Below the pieces are notes generated by a model. The model was not told where the DNA came from, did no database searches, and was given only the letters and a program-made list of their open reading frames with translations. From Antedon mediterranea (Eukaryota; Echinodermata; Crinoidea; Comatulida; Antedonidae): a stretch of DNA of 64,000 nucleotides. The stretch lies in assembly GCF_964355755.1 (NCBI RefSeq), contig NC_092673.1:12467001-12531000 (forward strand), given 5' to 3'. Made by a program: the position numbers and the translations under genes. Shown here one piece after another: positions 45,303 through 55,989 of the stretch (the first letter of the stretch is position 1; every line of letters begins with the position of its first letter).

Positions 45303-46051
45303 TATAAGCCTAGTGTAGTTGTGTTCGAAAAAATTAGTATATTGTTTTTTATGTTTTTTTTTATAATAAGAGATTGCTTGCAATACATAAATTTGCACCG
45401 AACTAGCTTGTGCTGATGGCTGCAGTAATTACATGTATTTAAATTATTCCCTATTTTTATGAATTACATCTTTTTGTCTTTTTTTAATTATATACGCCCT
45501 AAACTAAATGTTTTAGATGAATGGTTTTACTCATTATTTTGCCGAGACATTTTAGGAATTACCGGTTAAGTTTACTATCCATCTCTTTGCTTTGTATTTT
45601 TATATTTAATGTCTACATTTATATAATAACACTGCAGAACATTGTATATTGGTGACGTTTATTCTGCAATATATATTACATAAATAAAACCTTTAGGTTA
45701 TTTTTTTAGATCTTATCAACATGTGCATGTGTGGCGCTAGTATAGGGAATTAATCTCGTTGAGTGTGTATAATCTTAAATGCATACTGTGTGTGTGTGCA
45801 CTATAGGCCTACCCATTGTTATTGGGGCAAAATTGTTGAAGTATACCACTTCAATATTACATGAGAGTCACTAATTAAAAATTGGTTCGGAAGGGATGGA
45901 AAAAAAAAATAGGTTATTTGAACTTACACCTTTAAATCGGTGGCACTTAATCAATGACAATTGGTGCTTTAGTAAGTAGAAATCACAAATTCACAAACTT
46001 AACTAAACAAATATGTAAAAAACAAAAACAAAAATGCATAAACATTAAAGT
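45303..46051. other. No gene seen
   Basis: AT-rich 5' flank of the Penelope pair; includes a short TGTGTGTGTG run near 45788. Confidence 0.45.
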
Positions 46052-47593
46052 CCAATGACACATTACCATCCACTCCTGAAAAAGGAGAAAGATATGATTT
46101 CAACGGTTCATAAAATTCTTCCAAAAGAAATTGCTAAATCAATTTGTCAAACCGGATCAAGGTTAGCTCATTTGTATGGATTGCCTAAAACACACAAAGA
46201 AAAGTTATCTATGAGACCAATCTTGTCAGCAACAGGTACCTACAATTATAAATTAGCTCAGTGGCTGGATGAGAAGTTGAAACCGCTATCCCAGAACGCA
46301 TATACAATAGATGATGTATTTAGCTTTGCAGCTGATATACGCTCCACCGTTATTAATGCTAGTGATATTTTGGTATCATATGATGTCTCGTCCTTATTCA
46401 CAAATGTTCCTTTAACCGAGACAATTCAAATTATTGCTGATAAAGCATTTACTAACAACTGGTTCAATGATAATTATGGACTAAACTTAGATAAGGACGA
46501 TTTAATTGTACTCCTCAATATAGCAACGAAAGATCAGCTATTCCAATTTAATGGTAACTTGTATGAACAGGTTGATGGAGTTGCAATGGGATCACCTCTA
46601 GGGCCCCTTATGGCAAATGTATTTATGTGCCACATCGAGGAACGCCTTGAATCTACGAACCACATGCCCAAATACTACAAACGGTATGTTGATGACACAC
46701 TAGTATTCATGCCAAATCTAGAAGCAGCCAATGAATTTTTAGCTTTACTCAACACAACCCATCCTGCGATAGCGTTCACAATGGAAACTGCCGTGAACAA
46801 TTCAATCCCTTTCCTAGGAATGCTGATAACCAAAGATTTGGAAAAATTGCACACACGGGTTTACAGAAAGCCAACAGACACAGGCTTATTGCTACACTAC
46901 AATAGTCACGTTGACAACAAGTATAAAAGGTCACTTATTATAACTATGTTAAATCGAGCTTACAAACTATCGTCGACCCACCAGCTTTTTAATGATGAAT
47001 GTGAAATTCTAAGGAAGATTTTTAAGCGTCTGAAATATCCAGATGAACTAATAACAACAACCATACAGAACTTTAAACCAGCAGAGAGCAATAACAACAC
47101 TGCAGAAGATGAAACAGATCTATCCGAAATACCAGTGCAAATCATCCTGCCATTCAAAGACCAGAAATCTGCGAACTCCGTCAAGCGACAACTATGCCAA
47201 CTAAGTCACAAGATAAACAAAAACATTGTCCCTGTATTCATAAGTAAAAAAGTTAAAGATAACATTAGGAAAGTCGAAAAGAAACCAACTATTATAAGTC
47301 AACAATGTGTTGTGTATAAATTTAAATGTGACTTGTGCGATGCAAGTTATGTTGGATATACATGCCGACACCTCTACCAACGCATTGTTGAACATAGTAG
47401 ATGCTTAATAGGACAGCATTTGAAGGATCATAAAGTGATTGTTAATCCCAGTAAAATTAATTCATGTTTTAGTATACTTAGGAAATGCAAAAACAAATTT
47501 GACTGTCTTATCTATGAAATGTTGTATATCAGACAATTAAAACCTAGTCTGAATAAACAAAGTGACTCTGTAAAAGCTAAGCTTTTCATTTGA
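46052..47593 (+). CDS. Penelope-like element, copy 1: 5'-truncated RT and GIY-YIG endonuclease
   Basis: Homology with copy 2 begins abruptly at CCAATGACACATTACC (46052 = 48621), so the first 321 codons are missing. The 512-codon ORF is open to TGA. It holds the RT domain (SYDVSSLFTNVPLTETIQII, GVAMGSPLGPLMANVFMCH and YKRYVDDTLVF, the catalytic YVDD box) and a C-terminal GIY-YIG endonuclease (VVYKFKCDLCDASYVGYTCR, then HLYQRIVEH), the hallmark pairing of Penelope-like retroelements. Only three protein-level differences from copy 2 were noticed (Ser/Tyr, Gln/Arg, and a short insertion in copy 2), so the copies are very young. Lacking the 5' part, it is unlikely to be active. Its 3' end runs straight into copy 2, the partial-tandem layout typical of this class. 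Confidence 0.9.
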   Translation, partial: PMTHYHPLLKKEKDMISTVHKILPKEIAKSICQTGSRLAHLYGLPKTHKEKLSMRPILSATGTYNYKLAQWLDEKLKPLSQNAYTIDDVFSFAADIRSTVINASDILVSYDVSSLFTNVPLTETIQIIADKAFTNNWFNDNYGLNLDKDDLIVLLNIATKDQLFQFNGNLYEQVDGVAMGSPLGPLMANVFMCHIEERLESTNHMPKYYKRYVDDTLVFMPNLEAANEFLALLNTTHPAIAFTMETAVNNSIPFLGMLITKDLEKLHTRVYRKPTDTGLLLHYNSHVDNKYKRSLIITMLNRAYKLSSTHQLFNDECEILRKIFKRLKYPDELITTTIQNFKPAESNNNTAEDETDLSEIPVQIILPFKDQKSANSVKRQLCQLSHKINKNIVPVFISKKVKDNIRKVEKKPTIISQQCVVYKFKCDLCDASYVGYTCRHLYQRIVEHSRCLIGQHLKDHKVIVNPSKINSCFSILRKCKNKFDCLIYEMLYIRQLKPSLNKQSDSVKAKLFI

Positions 47594-47778
47594 CAGGATG
47601 TTAGACAATAGGTCTTTTGTTATTTAAACTTTGACCCTTGGCTTGTGCTACTTAATTAGTTGTTGTTTTATATTTTATTCATTGGACTTGATAATGACCC
47701 CATGATGGAGTCGAAACGTCGTTCTCTTTTAAGCGTTATTTTTATATTATGTATTTACAATAAACGTACTCTCATTCG
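47594..47778 (+). repeat. Penelope pseudo-LTR, internal copy (185 bp)
   Basis: From CAGGATGTTAGACAATAGG to CTCTCATTCG this is identical, by eye, to 50180-50364. It is both the 3' end of copy 1 and the 5' end of copy 2, as expected for elements in tandem. The ORF of copy 2 begins inside it (47660, or the methionine pair at 47702-47707). Confidence 0.9.
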
Positions 47779-50179
47779 TAATTTGAAACGCGATGACCAG
47801 CTTCACTTGTTCAGGAGACTTGAACAGTGTAGCAAGAAATTAGTAAGCTGTGAAACGTCAATTGAATTTCTTCAATTATGTCAAAACCTTGGACTCACTC
47901 CGACATTTGCTAAAGTGGATCAGGAAAAGTCAAAGAGATGGAGCAATTCTGCTAAATTCTTTGAGAAAAATGTAATATCGGAAGAGCTGAAAGCGAAGCT
48001 GAAACTTCTTAGTAATCTCAGAAAAGAAATAAATACTATTTACACAGAAATCAGAAGTCAATGTTCGTCATTTCGTTATCTCGCTATACTTCAGACTATG
48101 ACCAAGCTACGCTGTAATCAGTATGGAGCAGAAATGAATGGACATTCTAAGAAAATCGCAAACCTAATGTACAGAGGTAAGAATGTGGATGAACACATCA
48201 TTAATATATCATCATATAGACTATCGTTCTTTCAAAAGCTAGCGCTCAGCCGTGGCTTACAATTTGCTTACCCTCACCGAGTTTCATCCAGGGAAATTAA
48301 AGCAAATTTCGAGAAAGCGTACTGGAAGCTGGAGCCTAAAATTGTTGGTGAGGAAACTAAAGAATTAACAGCAGCTACTCTAAAGTCTATCGCACTTAAT
48401 TATATAGAAAGGAAAGGACCATCCCCACCAAAAGCCTTAACAAGAGCACTTGGCCAATTAAAGAAGAGAGATGATATAATCATCACAAAGCCAGACAAAG
48501 GATCAGGAGTAGTAGTCATGGATAGAAGTGAATATGAACATTTATTATGTGAAGCATCAGTCAACAATGTTTCCAAATTTATACCAATCTCTACTGAACA
48601 ACCAAGAACAAGAGGAAGACCAATGACACATTACCATCCACTCCTGAAAAAGGAGAAAGATATGATTTCAACGGTTCATAAAATTCTTCCAAAAGAAATT
48701 GCTAAATCAATTTGTCAAACCGGATCAAGGTTAGCTCATTTGTATGGATTGCCTAAAACACACAAAGAAAAGTTATATATGAGACCAATCTTGTCAGCAA
48801 CAGGTACCTACAATTATAAATTAGCTCAGTGGCTGGATGAGAAGTTGAAACCGCTATCCCAGAACGCATATACAATAGATGATGTATTTAGCTTTGCAGC
48901 TGATATACGCTCCACCGTTATTAATGCTAGTGATATTTTGGTATCATATGATGTCTCGTCCTTATTCACAAATGTTCCTTTAACCGAGACAATTCAAATT
49001 ATTGCTGATAAAGCATTTACTAACAACTGGTTCAATGATAATTATGGACTAAACTTAGATAAGGACGATTTAATTGTACTCCTCAATATAGCAACGAAAG
49101 ATCAGCTATTCCAATTTAATGGTAACTTGTATGAACAGGTTGATGGAGTTGCAATGGGATCACCTCTAGGGCCCCTTATGGCAAATGTATTTATGTGCCA
49201 CATCGAGGAACGCCTTGAATCTACGAACCACATGCCCAAATACTACAAACGGTATGTTGATGACACACTAGTATTCATGCCAAATCTAGAAGCAGCCAAT
49301 GAATTTTTAGCTTTACTCAACACAACCCATCCTGCGATAGCGTTCACAATGGAAACTGCTGTGAACAATTCAATCCCTTTCCTAGGAATGCTGATAACCA
49401 AAGATTTGGAAAAATTGCACACACGGGTTTACAGAAAGCCAACAGACACAGGCTTATTGCTACACTACAATAGTCACGTTGACAACAAGTATAAAAGGTC
49501 ACTTATTATAACTATGTTAAATCGGGCTTACAAACTATCGTCGACCCACCAGCTTTTTAATGATGAATGTGAAATTCTAAGGAAGATTTTTAAGCGTCTG
49601 AAATATCCAGATGAACTAATAACAACAACCATACAGAACTTTAAACCAGCAGAGAGCAATAACAACACTGCAGAAGATGAAACAGATCTATCCGAAATAC
49701 CAGTGCGAATCATCCTGCCATTCAAAGACCAGAAATCTGCGAACTCCGTCAAGCGACAACTATGCCAACTAAGTCACAAGATAAACAAAAACATTGTCCC
49801 TGTATTCATAAGTAAAAAAGTTAAAGATAACATTAGGAAAGTCGAAAAGAAACCAACTATTATAAGTCAACAATGTGTTGTGTATAAATTTAAATGTGAC
49901 TTGTGTGATGCAAGCTATGTTGGATATACACCTAGACCTACACCTACATATAGACACCTCTACCAACGCATTGTTGAACATAGTAGATGCTTAATAGGAC
50001 AGCATTTGAAGGATCATAAAGTGATTGTTAATCCCAGTAAAATTAATTCATGTTTTAGTATACTTAGGAAATGCAAAAACAAATTTGACTGTCTTATCTA
50101 TGAAATGTTGTATATCAGACAATTAAAACCTAGTCTGAATAAACAAAGTGACTCTGTAAAAGCTAAGCTTTTCATTTGA
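47660..50179 (+). CDS. Penelope-like element, copy 2: full-length RT-GIY-YIG protein
   Basis: The 839-codon ORF is uninterrupted. The N-terminal about 320 residues include LKRDDQLHLFRRLEQCSKKL and a KPDKGSGVVVMDRSEY motif (the DKG motif of Penelope RTs). The RT core has GVAMGSPLGPLMANVFMCH and YVDDTLVF; the C terminus has DLCDASYVGYTPRPTPTYRH, a GIY-YIG endonuclease with a six-residue Pro/Thr/Tyr insertion absent from copy 1. RT plus GIY-YIG places it in the endonuclease-bearing Penelope group. The annotated ATG lies in the pseudo-LTR; the methionines at 47702-47707 are an alternative start. The element is bounded by identical 185-bp repeats and is the best candidate here for recent activity. 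Confidence 0.93.
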   Translation: MLFYILFIGLDNDPMMESKRRSLLSVIFILCIYNKRTLIRNLKRDDQLHLFRRLEQCSKKLVSCETSIEFLQLCQNLGLTPTFAKVDQEKSKRWSNSAKFFEKNVISEELKAKLKLLSNLRKEINTIYTEIRSQCSSFRYLAILQTMTKLRCNQYGAEMNGHSKKIANLMYRGKNVDEHIINISSYRLSFFQKLALSRGLQFAYPHRVSSREIKANFEKAYWKLEPKIVGEETKELTAATLKSIALNYIERKGPSPPKALTRALGQLKKRDDIIITKPDKGSGVVVMDRSEYEHLLCEASVNNVSKFIPISTEQPRTRGRPMTHYHPLLKKEKDMISTVHKILPKEIAKSICQTGSRLAHLYGLPKTHKEKLYMRPILSATGTYNYKLAQWLDEKLKPLSQNAYTIDDVFSFAADIRSTVINASDILVSYDVSSLFTNVPLTETIQIIADKAFTNNWFNDNYGLNLDKDDLIVLLNIATKDQLFQFNGNLYEQVDGVAMGSPLGPLMANVFMCHIEERLESTNHMPKYYKRYVDDTLVFMPNLEAANEFLALLNTTHPAIAFTMETAVNNSIPFLGMLITKDLEKLHTRVYRKPTDTGLLLHYNSHVDNKYKRSLIITMLNRAYKLSSTHQLFNDECEILRKIFKRLKYPDELITTTIQNFKPAESNNNTAEDETDLSEIPVRIILPFKDQKSANSVKRQLCQLSHKINKNIVPVFISKKVKDNIRKVEKKPTIISQQCVVYKFKCDLCDASYVGYTPRPTPTYRHLYQRIVEHSRCLIGQHLKDHKVIVNPSKINSCFSILRKCKNKFDCLIYEMLYIRQLKPSLNKQSDSVKAKLFI
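47685..47722 (+). ncRNA. Candidate hammerhead-ribozyme-like motif in the pseudo-LTR
   Basis: The sequence ATAATGACCCCATGATGG then AGTCGAAACGTCG has a stem (GACCCC with GGAGTC, one mismatch) followed by the GAAAC-GTC core expected for the short type I hammerheads of Penelope pseudo-LTRs. The CUGAUGA box is imperfect (TTGATAA or ATAATGA), so activity is doubtful. An identical copy is at 50271-50308. Coding use of the same bases complicates interpretation. Confidence 0.35.
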
Positions 50180-50364
50180 CAGGATGTTAGACAATAGGTC
50201 TTTTGTTATTTAAACTTTGACCCTTGGCTTGTGCTACTTAATTAGTTGTTGTTTTATATTTTATTCATTGGACTTGATAATGACCCCATGATGGAGTCGA
50301 AACGTCGTTCTCTTTTAAGCGTTATTTTTATATTATGTATTTACAATAAACGTACTCTCATTCG
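50180..50364 (+). repeat. Penelope pseudo-LTR, terminal copy (185 bp)
   Basis: Identical to 47594-47778 by inspection. Its right end coincides with the start of a MITE at 50364, so the original chromosomal flank lies beyond the MITE or was lost. Confidence 0.88.
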
Positions 50365-51240
50365 GGTCTGTTTCTGCTGAAAAAACAAAATAATCGATTT
50401 TTTCCAGTCACCGCAAACCACAAAAATAATCGCATTGCAATTCAAAATTGCTACGACTTTAATCGGCTATTCAGATAATCGGTTTTTTAAATTACGTCAT
50501 CATTCCATTCCCCCACAGCGCAGTTCAAGTTATGAAAGGCCGATGAGAGTTGGTTTGTTCATATCCTATGGCTGCCTAAAACTCTCACATGTAGGATTAA
50601 AAATTACTCTTACGTAAAGCTATATTATTTGTAAAATAAACATCTAGGCCTACTACCGTACAACATACAACAGAATAATGATGTTATATTAATAAGGACA
50701 CGTCGGTCGGCCGTTCGTTGGTTCTACCTTCGGCCTGCTATTACTAGGCCTATAGGCTATATATTTCTACCGAAACAAGTCAACAGACAACAGGCCTAAA
50801 AAATGACATGTAAAACATCGTTGGCCTGGACTGGTGGTATGTAATGGGTGTACTTGTAACACAGAATCCTGGAGTCTCTCGGTATAATTCTCTCCCACAA
50901 AATAATAAAAATCAAATGCTTAACATTTGATTGTTATTCGGTCTACATTGCGATCGTGGTTTTGCTGATCGTCGTCGATATCGAGCAAATAAACAGCATG
51001 CTTTTTGACGTGAATAAGTTTGTCATATATATATATATATATACTCTAGAGGTCAAAGTGAGGTCAATAATCGGTTAAAACAAGAAATAATCGATTAAAA
51101 CACGCAATGGATTGAGTGTTTTTAATTGGTTATTTTTAATCGGTTATTTTATTTTGAGCCGTTTGTGCTACCCAAAAATAATCGATTAACAAAATAAACG
51201 GTTAATAATCGATTATTTCTGCTCAGCAGAAACAGGCCCT
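50364..51240. mobile_element. MITE of 877 bp, GGGCCTGTTTCTGCTG family
   Basis: Left end GGGTCTGTTTCTGCTGA and inverted right end GGGCCTGTTTCTGCTGA agree but for one base. Both continue into AATAATCGATT, and TAATCGATTA/AATCGGTTA words recur inside, with an (AT)n run near 51029. It is inserted at the very end of the Penelope element. No ORF with a motif, and no clear TSD. Related to 10051-10878. Confidence 0.75.
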
Positions 51241-51745
51241 ACAACAAAATAACAATTTAAAACTTAAATTAACTGATGTTCAGTAATACAGATCTTAATC
51301 TAATATAAAGATTGAACATGTTTAATTTCTTTTTTTCCAAGCTCTCTTGGCATAATGTTTACAAAATCTATCAAAAATCTGCTCTACTTTACTTAGTAAT
51401 ATGGGTTGTTTCTCTGAGTACCCTTTTTGAATGATGGTGACATTTAACCTAAAAGTATAGTGAACTGGCATGATAGATACAAATTCCTAATCAAGCTAAA
51501 CAAGTGCCAGATTGAATTTTCAAAAGCATTTACACCCATTAATCAGCATGACATGTAGTTTTCCCAGTTGTAAGATATCTAGACCACCATTATTTACTTG
51601 TCTTTGCTGTGGTATTTTGGTTTAGTGATTCATTGTTTATAAATAAGCTTTATTTTCAATGTAATTAATTTATTGTTAATGTATAACTTACTTAAACTTT
51701 TTTTTTTAAATTTAAATATAGATTATGGTTGGAGGCCTATATGTT
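51241..51745. other. No gene seen
   Basis: AT-rich sequence without recognisable ORFs or repeats. Confidence 0.45.
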
Positions 51746-51749
51746 ACAT

Positions 51750-52335
51750 CTTACAGGACAGTAGTCATCTCGTTTGAATTTTTGTTCACATAGTGCAAAC
51801 TTTAGCAAGAAGGAACATTTTAGTCAAGCTGTTCAATATTCACCGAATATAAAAAAACTTAATTTTGCAAACTATGAAATAATGAGTTATATTCACGTGC
51901 GTTTCGTTAACATCTTTTGTTCTTCATCATCTTGTTTATATGGTACAAACTGTAGCAAGTCGAAGGTGGAGTGGTAATGGAAAATTCTAGTCTAGTTGTT
52001 ACATAACAAATAAACAAACAGTAAAAGGATCTAATTTTGCACTAAACATGAGTTATATTAAAGTATGTTACGTAATATTTAGTTCGTATTTGGTATAAAC
52101 TGTAGCAAGTCAGAGGGGGAGGAGGTAAGAAAATATGTAGTCAAGCTGTTACATTTAAAATTAGCTTTAAATAACAATATAACATTGATAAATAGTAATG
52201 GAATCTAATTTTGTAAAATAACAATGAGTTATATTCACGTGCGTTACATTATCGAGTGTTCTTGATCATATTGTTTGTCTATATGGTGCAAAGTTAATTA
52301 ATGTAGGAGGGTTGGAGAGGGGTAAGGGATAAGTT
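51750..52335. repeat. Degenerate tandem repeat of about 180 bp, 3-4 copies
   Basis: The order 'aatgagttatattcacgtgcgtt', 'catattgtttatatggtacaaactgtagcaagt', 'ggagg', 'gtcaagctgtt' and 'aatctaattttgcaa' recurs at about 51780, 51880, 52050 and 52220 with insertions. The 51774-51977 ORF runs across it and is probably not a gene. Confidence 0.6.
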
Positions 52336-53610
52336 ATAAATACATATCATTCATTGCCAACATTATGTGACACACGATAATGAACAGCACAGACATTTGT
52401 GTATCAACGATCTTTTAATTCACGTAGACTCTGGAAAAACCCTATAGCATAAAAGAAAAAACATACTAAATTCAAGATTACAAGCAAAGCTGTATTAAAC
52501 ATGGCAAAATGCTTAAAGCCCCATTCCCTACGTTTTTTAGATCTAATTTAAGATCACAAACTATATTTAATGTAAAAATAATACTATATGGTCCTATTGC
52601 GATAACTTTTTTCGTCTTTAAACGGTTAAAAATGTGAAAAATAAATCGATTCTAATAATTATAGCGGCCCGCTATAAATCCCAAAATGCATTGCGCGCGG
52701 ATTGATATTTTTGTTTTTCACCTGTAATTTGCCCACTTTTCGATCGATCGTGAAGCCAAAACAAATGGAAGACTCGTAACTTTTCAGCGAAAATACCGGG
52801 TTTTCCCCAATTTGTATCAACGGAGTCTGGCAAAAATAGAAAGACAATTAATGCAGCAACTATACAACGTCAGGCTAGGTATATAGCTAGCGTACGATGT
52901 TCGTACGTTATCGATGTTTACCAGCTAGGCCTACAAAACTAAGCCTAGCTAGGCTAGGCCTAAGACCGTCCACGAGAGGTCGATCGCCGCGAGCTACTTA
53001 GGTAGTGCATTGTTTCTCACTTTTTATCATAATTTACCATAAAACGTACATTTAAGACAAGGAATGACATGGTTTAATGTTTTTAAAGTGATATATATGT
53101 ATTATTTTCCAAAAAACGTCCAAAATTGCAGGGAAGGGGTCTTTAATCTTTATCAGCTTTAACACATCAATTTATTTATACTACTGTAAGGAAAATATCC
53201 TAGTTTTTATACTTCCTACTTGCCTATATGAATCAATCATACACGCAATAACAATCAATAATTCTAAAGTAACGCTAAATATAATGTCAAAGATAGTGTT
53301 AGATTAAAACAGTGAGAAGTTAATGCTTTAACATGCAATTCATTCAATTTTACTAATCCCCACTATACTCCATACCTGGCCTTAGAATACTGTACAGTAT
53401 TGATTGATAGGCAGAGATAGAACAGGCCTCTGTTGACATGGCAACATCTAGTATCTCAATGCTGCTAGAGTTGACATTCCAAAGCAGTTACCACTACTAT
53501 ACTACTACAATGTGACCCTACTTAACCTAGGTAGCCTACTGTACCTTAGTATGAGTCGCCTTGTCACCCTATCTGAATCTAATACAGTACAATGTTCTTA
53601 TAATAATTAC
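52336..53610. other. No gene; AGGCCTA-rich sequence
   Basis: AT-rich with a cluster of CTAGGC/AGGCCTA words around 52870-52960. The minus-strand ORF 52659-52847 has no motif. Confidence 0.45.
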
Positions 53611-53639
53611 TTAAAGGGGGGTTCCGGGTTTAAAATGAA

Positions 53640-54744
53640 TAGTAAAAAATGTAAAATATATTTGTTTGTCTCTTGAACGGTAAAAGTTTCAATTTATATA
53701 AGCGCCCAGTGAAGCAGAACGAAGGCTGTGAAATAAGGCCAGATTACAAGTGCAGCTACGGCGATATGACATTGTGTTACAGAATAGGAAATTCGTGAAA
53801 TGGTAAATCTTCCGACGACTCGTTATCATTAACCATATCAATTACTTTTGTAAAATTATACTTATCTGATGTAATTTTAGTCGGTCTTCCCATTTATAAA
53901 GTCAATGTTCTATGAAAATTCATCAAAACAGTGAAAAATTAGATATGTTTACACTTTACGTTTGCCGATTTTCGCACTGACTTAGGGAAAGCCTTCAAAA
54001 TCAATGAAGCGTAACATATACATTCCTGCTGAGCGAGGAGAGCGAGACGACGATACACATGCTCTACCTGCCCATGCCTGGCATCGTCACGTGATAAGCA
54101 GATACAGTATACAATACCAAACTGGTCGGGTCGAGTATACCCCGTCTATAATCACAACATGAACGATGTACAGTATTTGATTGAAGGTCGACTCGACCTA
54201 CCGGAATGGTATAGATAATATTTGTAAACATAAATATTGCTAATTTTAACAACTGTAGCCTAGTAAAAGGCCTGGTAGTGTATCAATTCGCATAGGGTCT
54301 ACTACACTAGCTAGCTCAATTTGTAACTGGGCCGGATCAACTAGGTCTCCTTCCTACTACCTGGTCTACTTGCTTGATGCAGTATCCGCTTTTTTGGAGA
54401 GTAAACTAGGCCTATTTTAGGCCTACTTAGACAATCGGGACACCATACGTGCGGACGGCGAACGGCGATATTTACAGCCGATTTTGTAGAATGTTTTAGG
54501 TTTAGATTGTTTAGGAGTTTGGTTGATAGGATGGGTTTGGAATCCACTGAGTTTTGTTATTTATGGGCCAATCGTTTAGTGCTAGGCCCATGATGGGTCC
54601 CAATGTTTTAACGTAGCCATCGTGGCATGGAATCCCTAGTCAGAATGGCTCTTACCCATGAAAAAAAATGATTTAGGCTAGGCCTATAGGCTAGTACGTG
54701 AAGCCGATAATACGATCTGTACTATTCGAGGTATAAAAATAGTA
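53640..54744. other. Left subterminal region of the TTAA element
   Basis: No gene supported. ORFs 54064-54252 and 54341-54547 (both minus) lack motifs. The phrase 'tttggaatccactga' at 54536 recurs at 63360 near the other end, in the same orientation. Confidence 0.45.
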
Positions 54745-55741
54745 CTGGCCTTATAATACCATATAATTTCGAACCACGTTTTGAGGAACATGAATTACAA
54801 GACATTGATGAAGAAGCCCAAGGTGAATATGTTGACATGATGCCTGATGGCTGCACGCCTGGATAATTTAGAATGTTAGGTATTCTCCTTGTGGTTGTTG
54901 TAGTGAAGCGCCTGCTTGATTGGGCTAGGCCTAATTAATCAATCGAAGCTAAAGCTACCTCAGTGTTTCTAAATTCTAAATATACAATTGGTTTTTTTTT
55001 TCAAATTTTGTGAGATGCCATACGTTAATATAAAGACCCCATCGTAATTTGTTTGATGATTATTAGATGGGTCGGATTTGGGACGGTGGTTTAATAATAG
55101 GCTACTCCTTGCCTTGGGTTTGGTTATAATATAACTTATAATAATAGATGGACTAGGCCTAAAGTATTAATATTAATATTCTGGTCATAGTTCAAATGGG
55201 CAAGTGCTAATTATATTTTCATTAAGCAAACATTTGAATTTCACTTGCTTGAGTGACTGCTGATATGATCAACTAATTATAATAATAATAATTAGTTTTA
55301 TAATGACTAAATAATTTTTTTCATCTTGTTCAGTGTTCCTGTGAACATTGCCAAATCATGGGCTCAGGGGAAGAGTACGAAAACACAAGTGCTAAACTTG
55401 AAGACAATGTCAATCTGTTCAACAATGATGCTCCATTCTCCTGCATCACAAATCATCCAGGTTTCAAGTCTGTTGCTCTTGACTCTTGGGTGCTGGAAGT
55501 AGCATGGCTTTCGTATAAGCAACACTATGAAGTATGATAAGAAAGTTATCTATAACGGACCAAAAAACAAAAAGTACTGTCACATATCGTACAGACAGTA
55601 TGCCCGATGGATACATGGATATGTCGGAAAAAATATCCGTATAGTGCTTCCGTCTTGTGTTGTCTCTTGCATAAGAGCACATTTCCCACCACCTGGAGAT
55701 GACCCGGTGTTTACAGGATTTAAATTACCAGACCTGAATTA
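54745..55741 (+). pseudogene. P2X7 C-terminal-domain-like protein (broken)
   Basis: The first exon-like block (about 54745-54865) reads PYNFEPRFEEHELQDIDEEA, an acidic leader, and ends in a stop. The second, after TTGTTCAG at 55334, begins CSCEHC and continues ITNHPGFKSVALDSWVLEV, then after a frameshift near 55530 CHISYRQYARWIHGYVGKN, RIVLPSCVVSCIR and FTGFKLPD before TAA. The ordered cysteines and the 'Y-R-x-x-x-x-W-...-G-...-R-x-x-L-P-S-C-x-x-x-I-R-x-x-F-P-...-G-F' pattern are those of the zinc-binding cytosolic domain of P2X7 receptors, which in invertebrates also exists in many stand-alone proteins without a channel. No membrane segments are seen. It sits inside the TTAA element, just left of the nested MITE. 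Confidence 0.75.
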
Positions 55742-55989
55742 AAACAGCCATAGCAGCATTTTAATTTTCGAATACTATTTACCGTATTTTCCAGAGTATA
55801 GGTCGACCCCAAGTATAAGTCGACCCCCAACTTTGCCCTAGAATATCGTTGATTTTGGTATTACCTGAATATAAGTCGACCCCCAAAATCAGCTAATAAC
55901 ACAACTTTTTGAAGTTCAAAGAGGGCTAGAAATGTATGAAATGTGGTTGTTTGTTTATATTATTAAGGCGCCTTCGGTAAATTATTTCA

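Noticed and set aside
46960-47395. Minus-strand ORFs within the Penelope genes
   Set aside because: Shadows of the RT-endonuclease frame, duplicated at 49528-49981 because the sense sequence is duplicated.
55338-55741. Complete P2X receptor gene
   Set aside because: Only the cytosolic zinc-binding domain pattern is present; no channel or membrane segments were found upstream.
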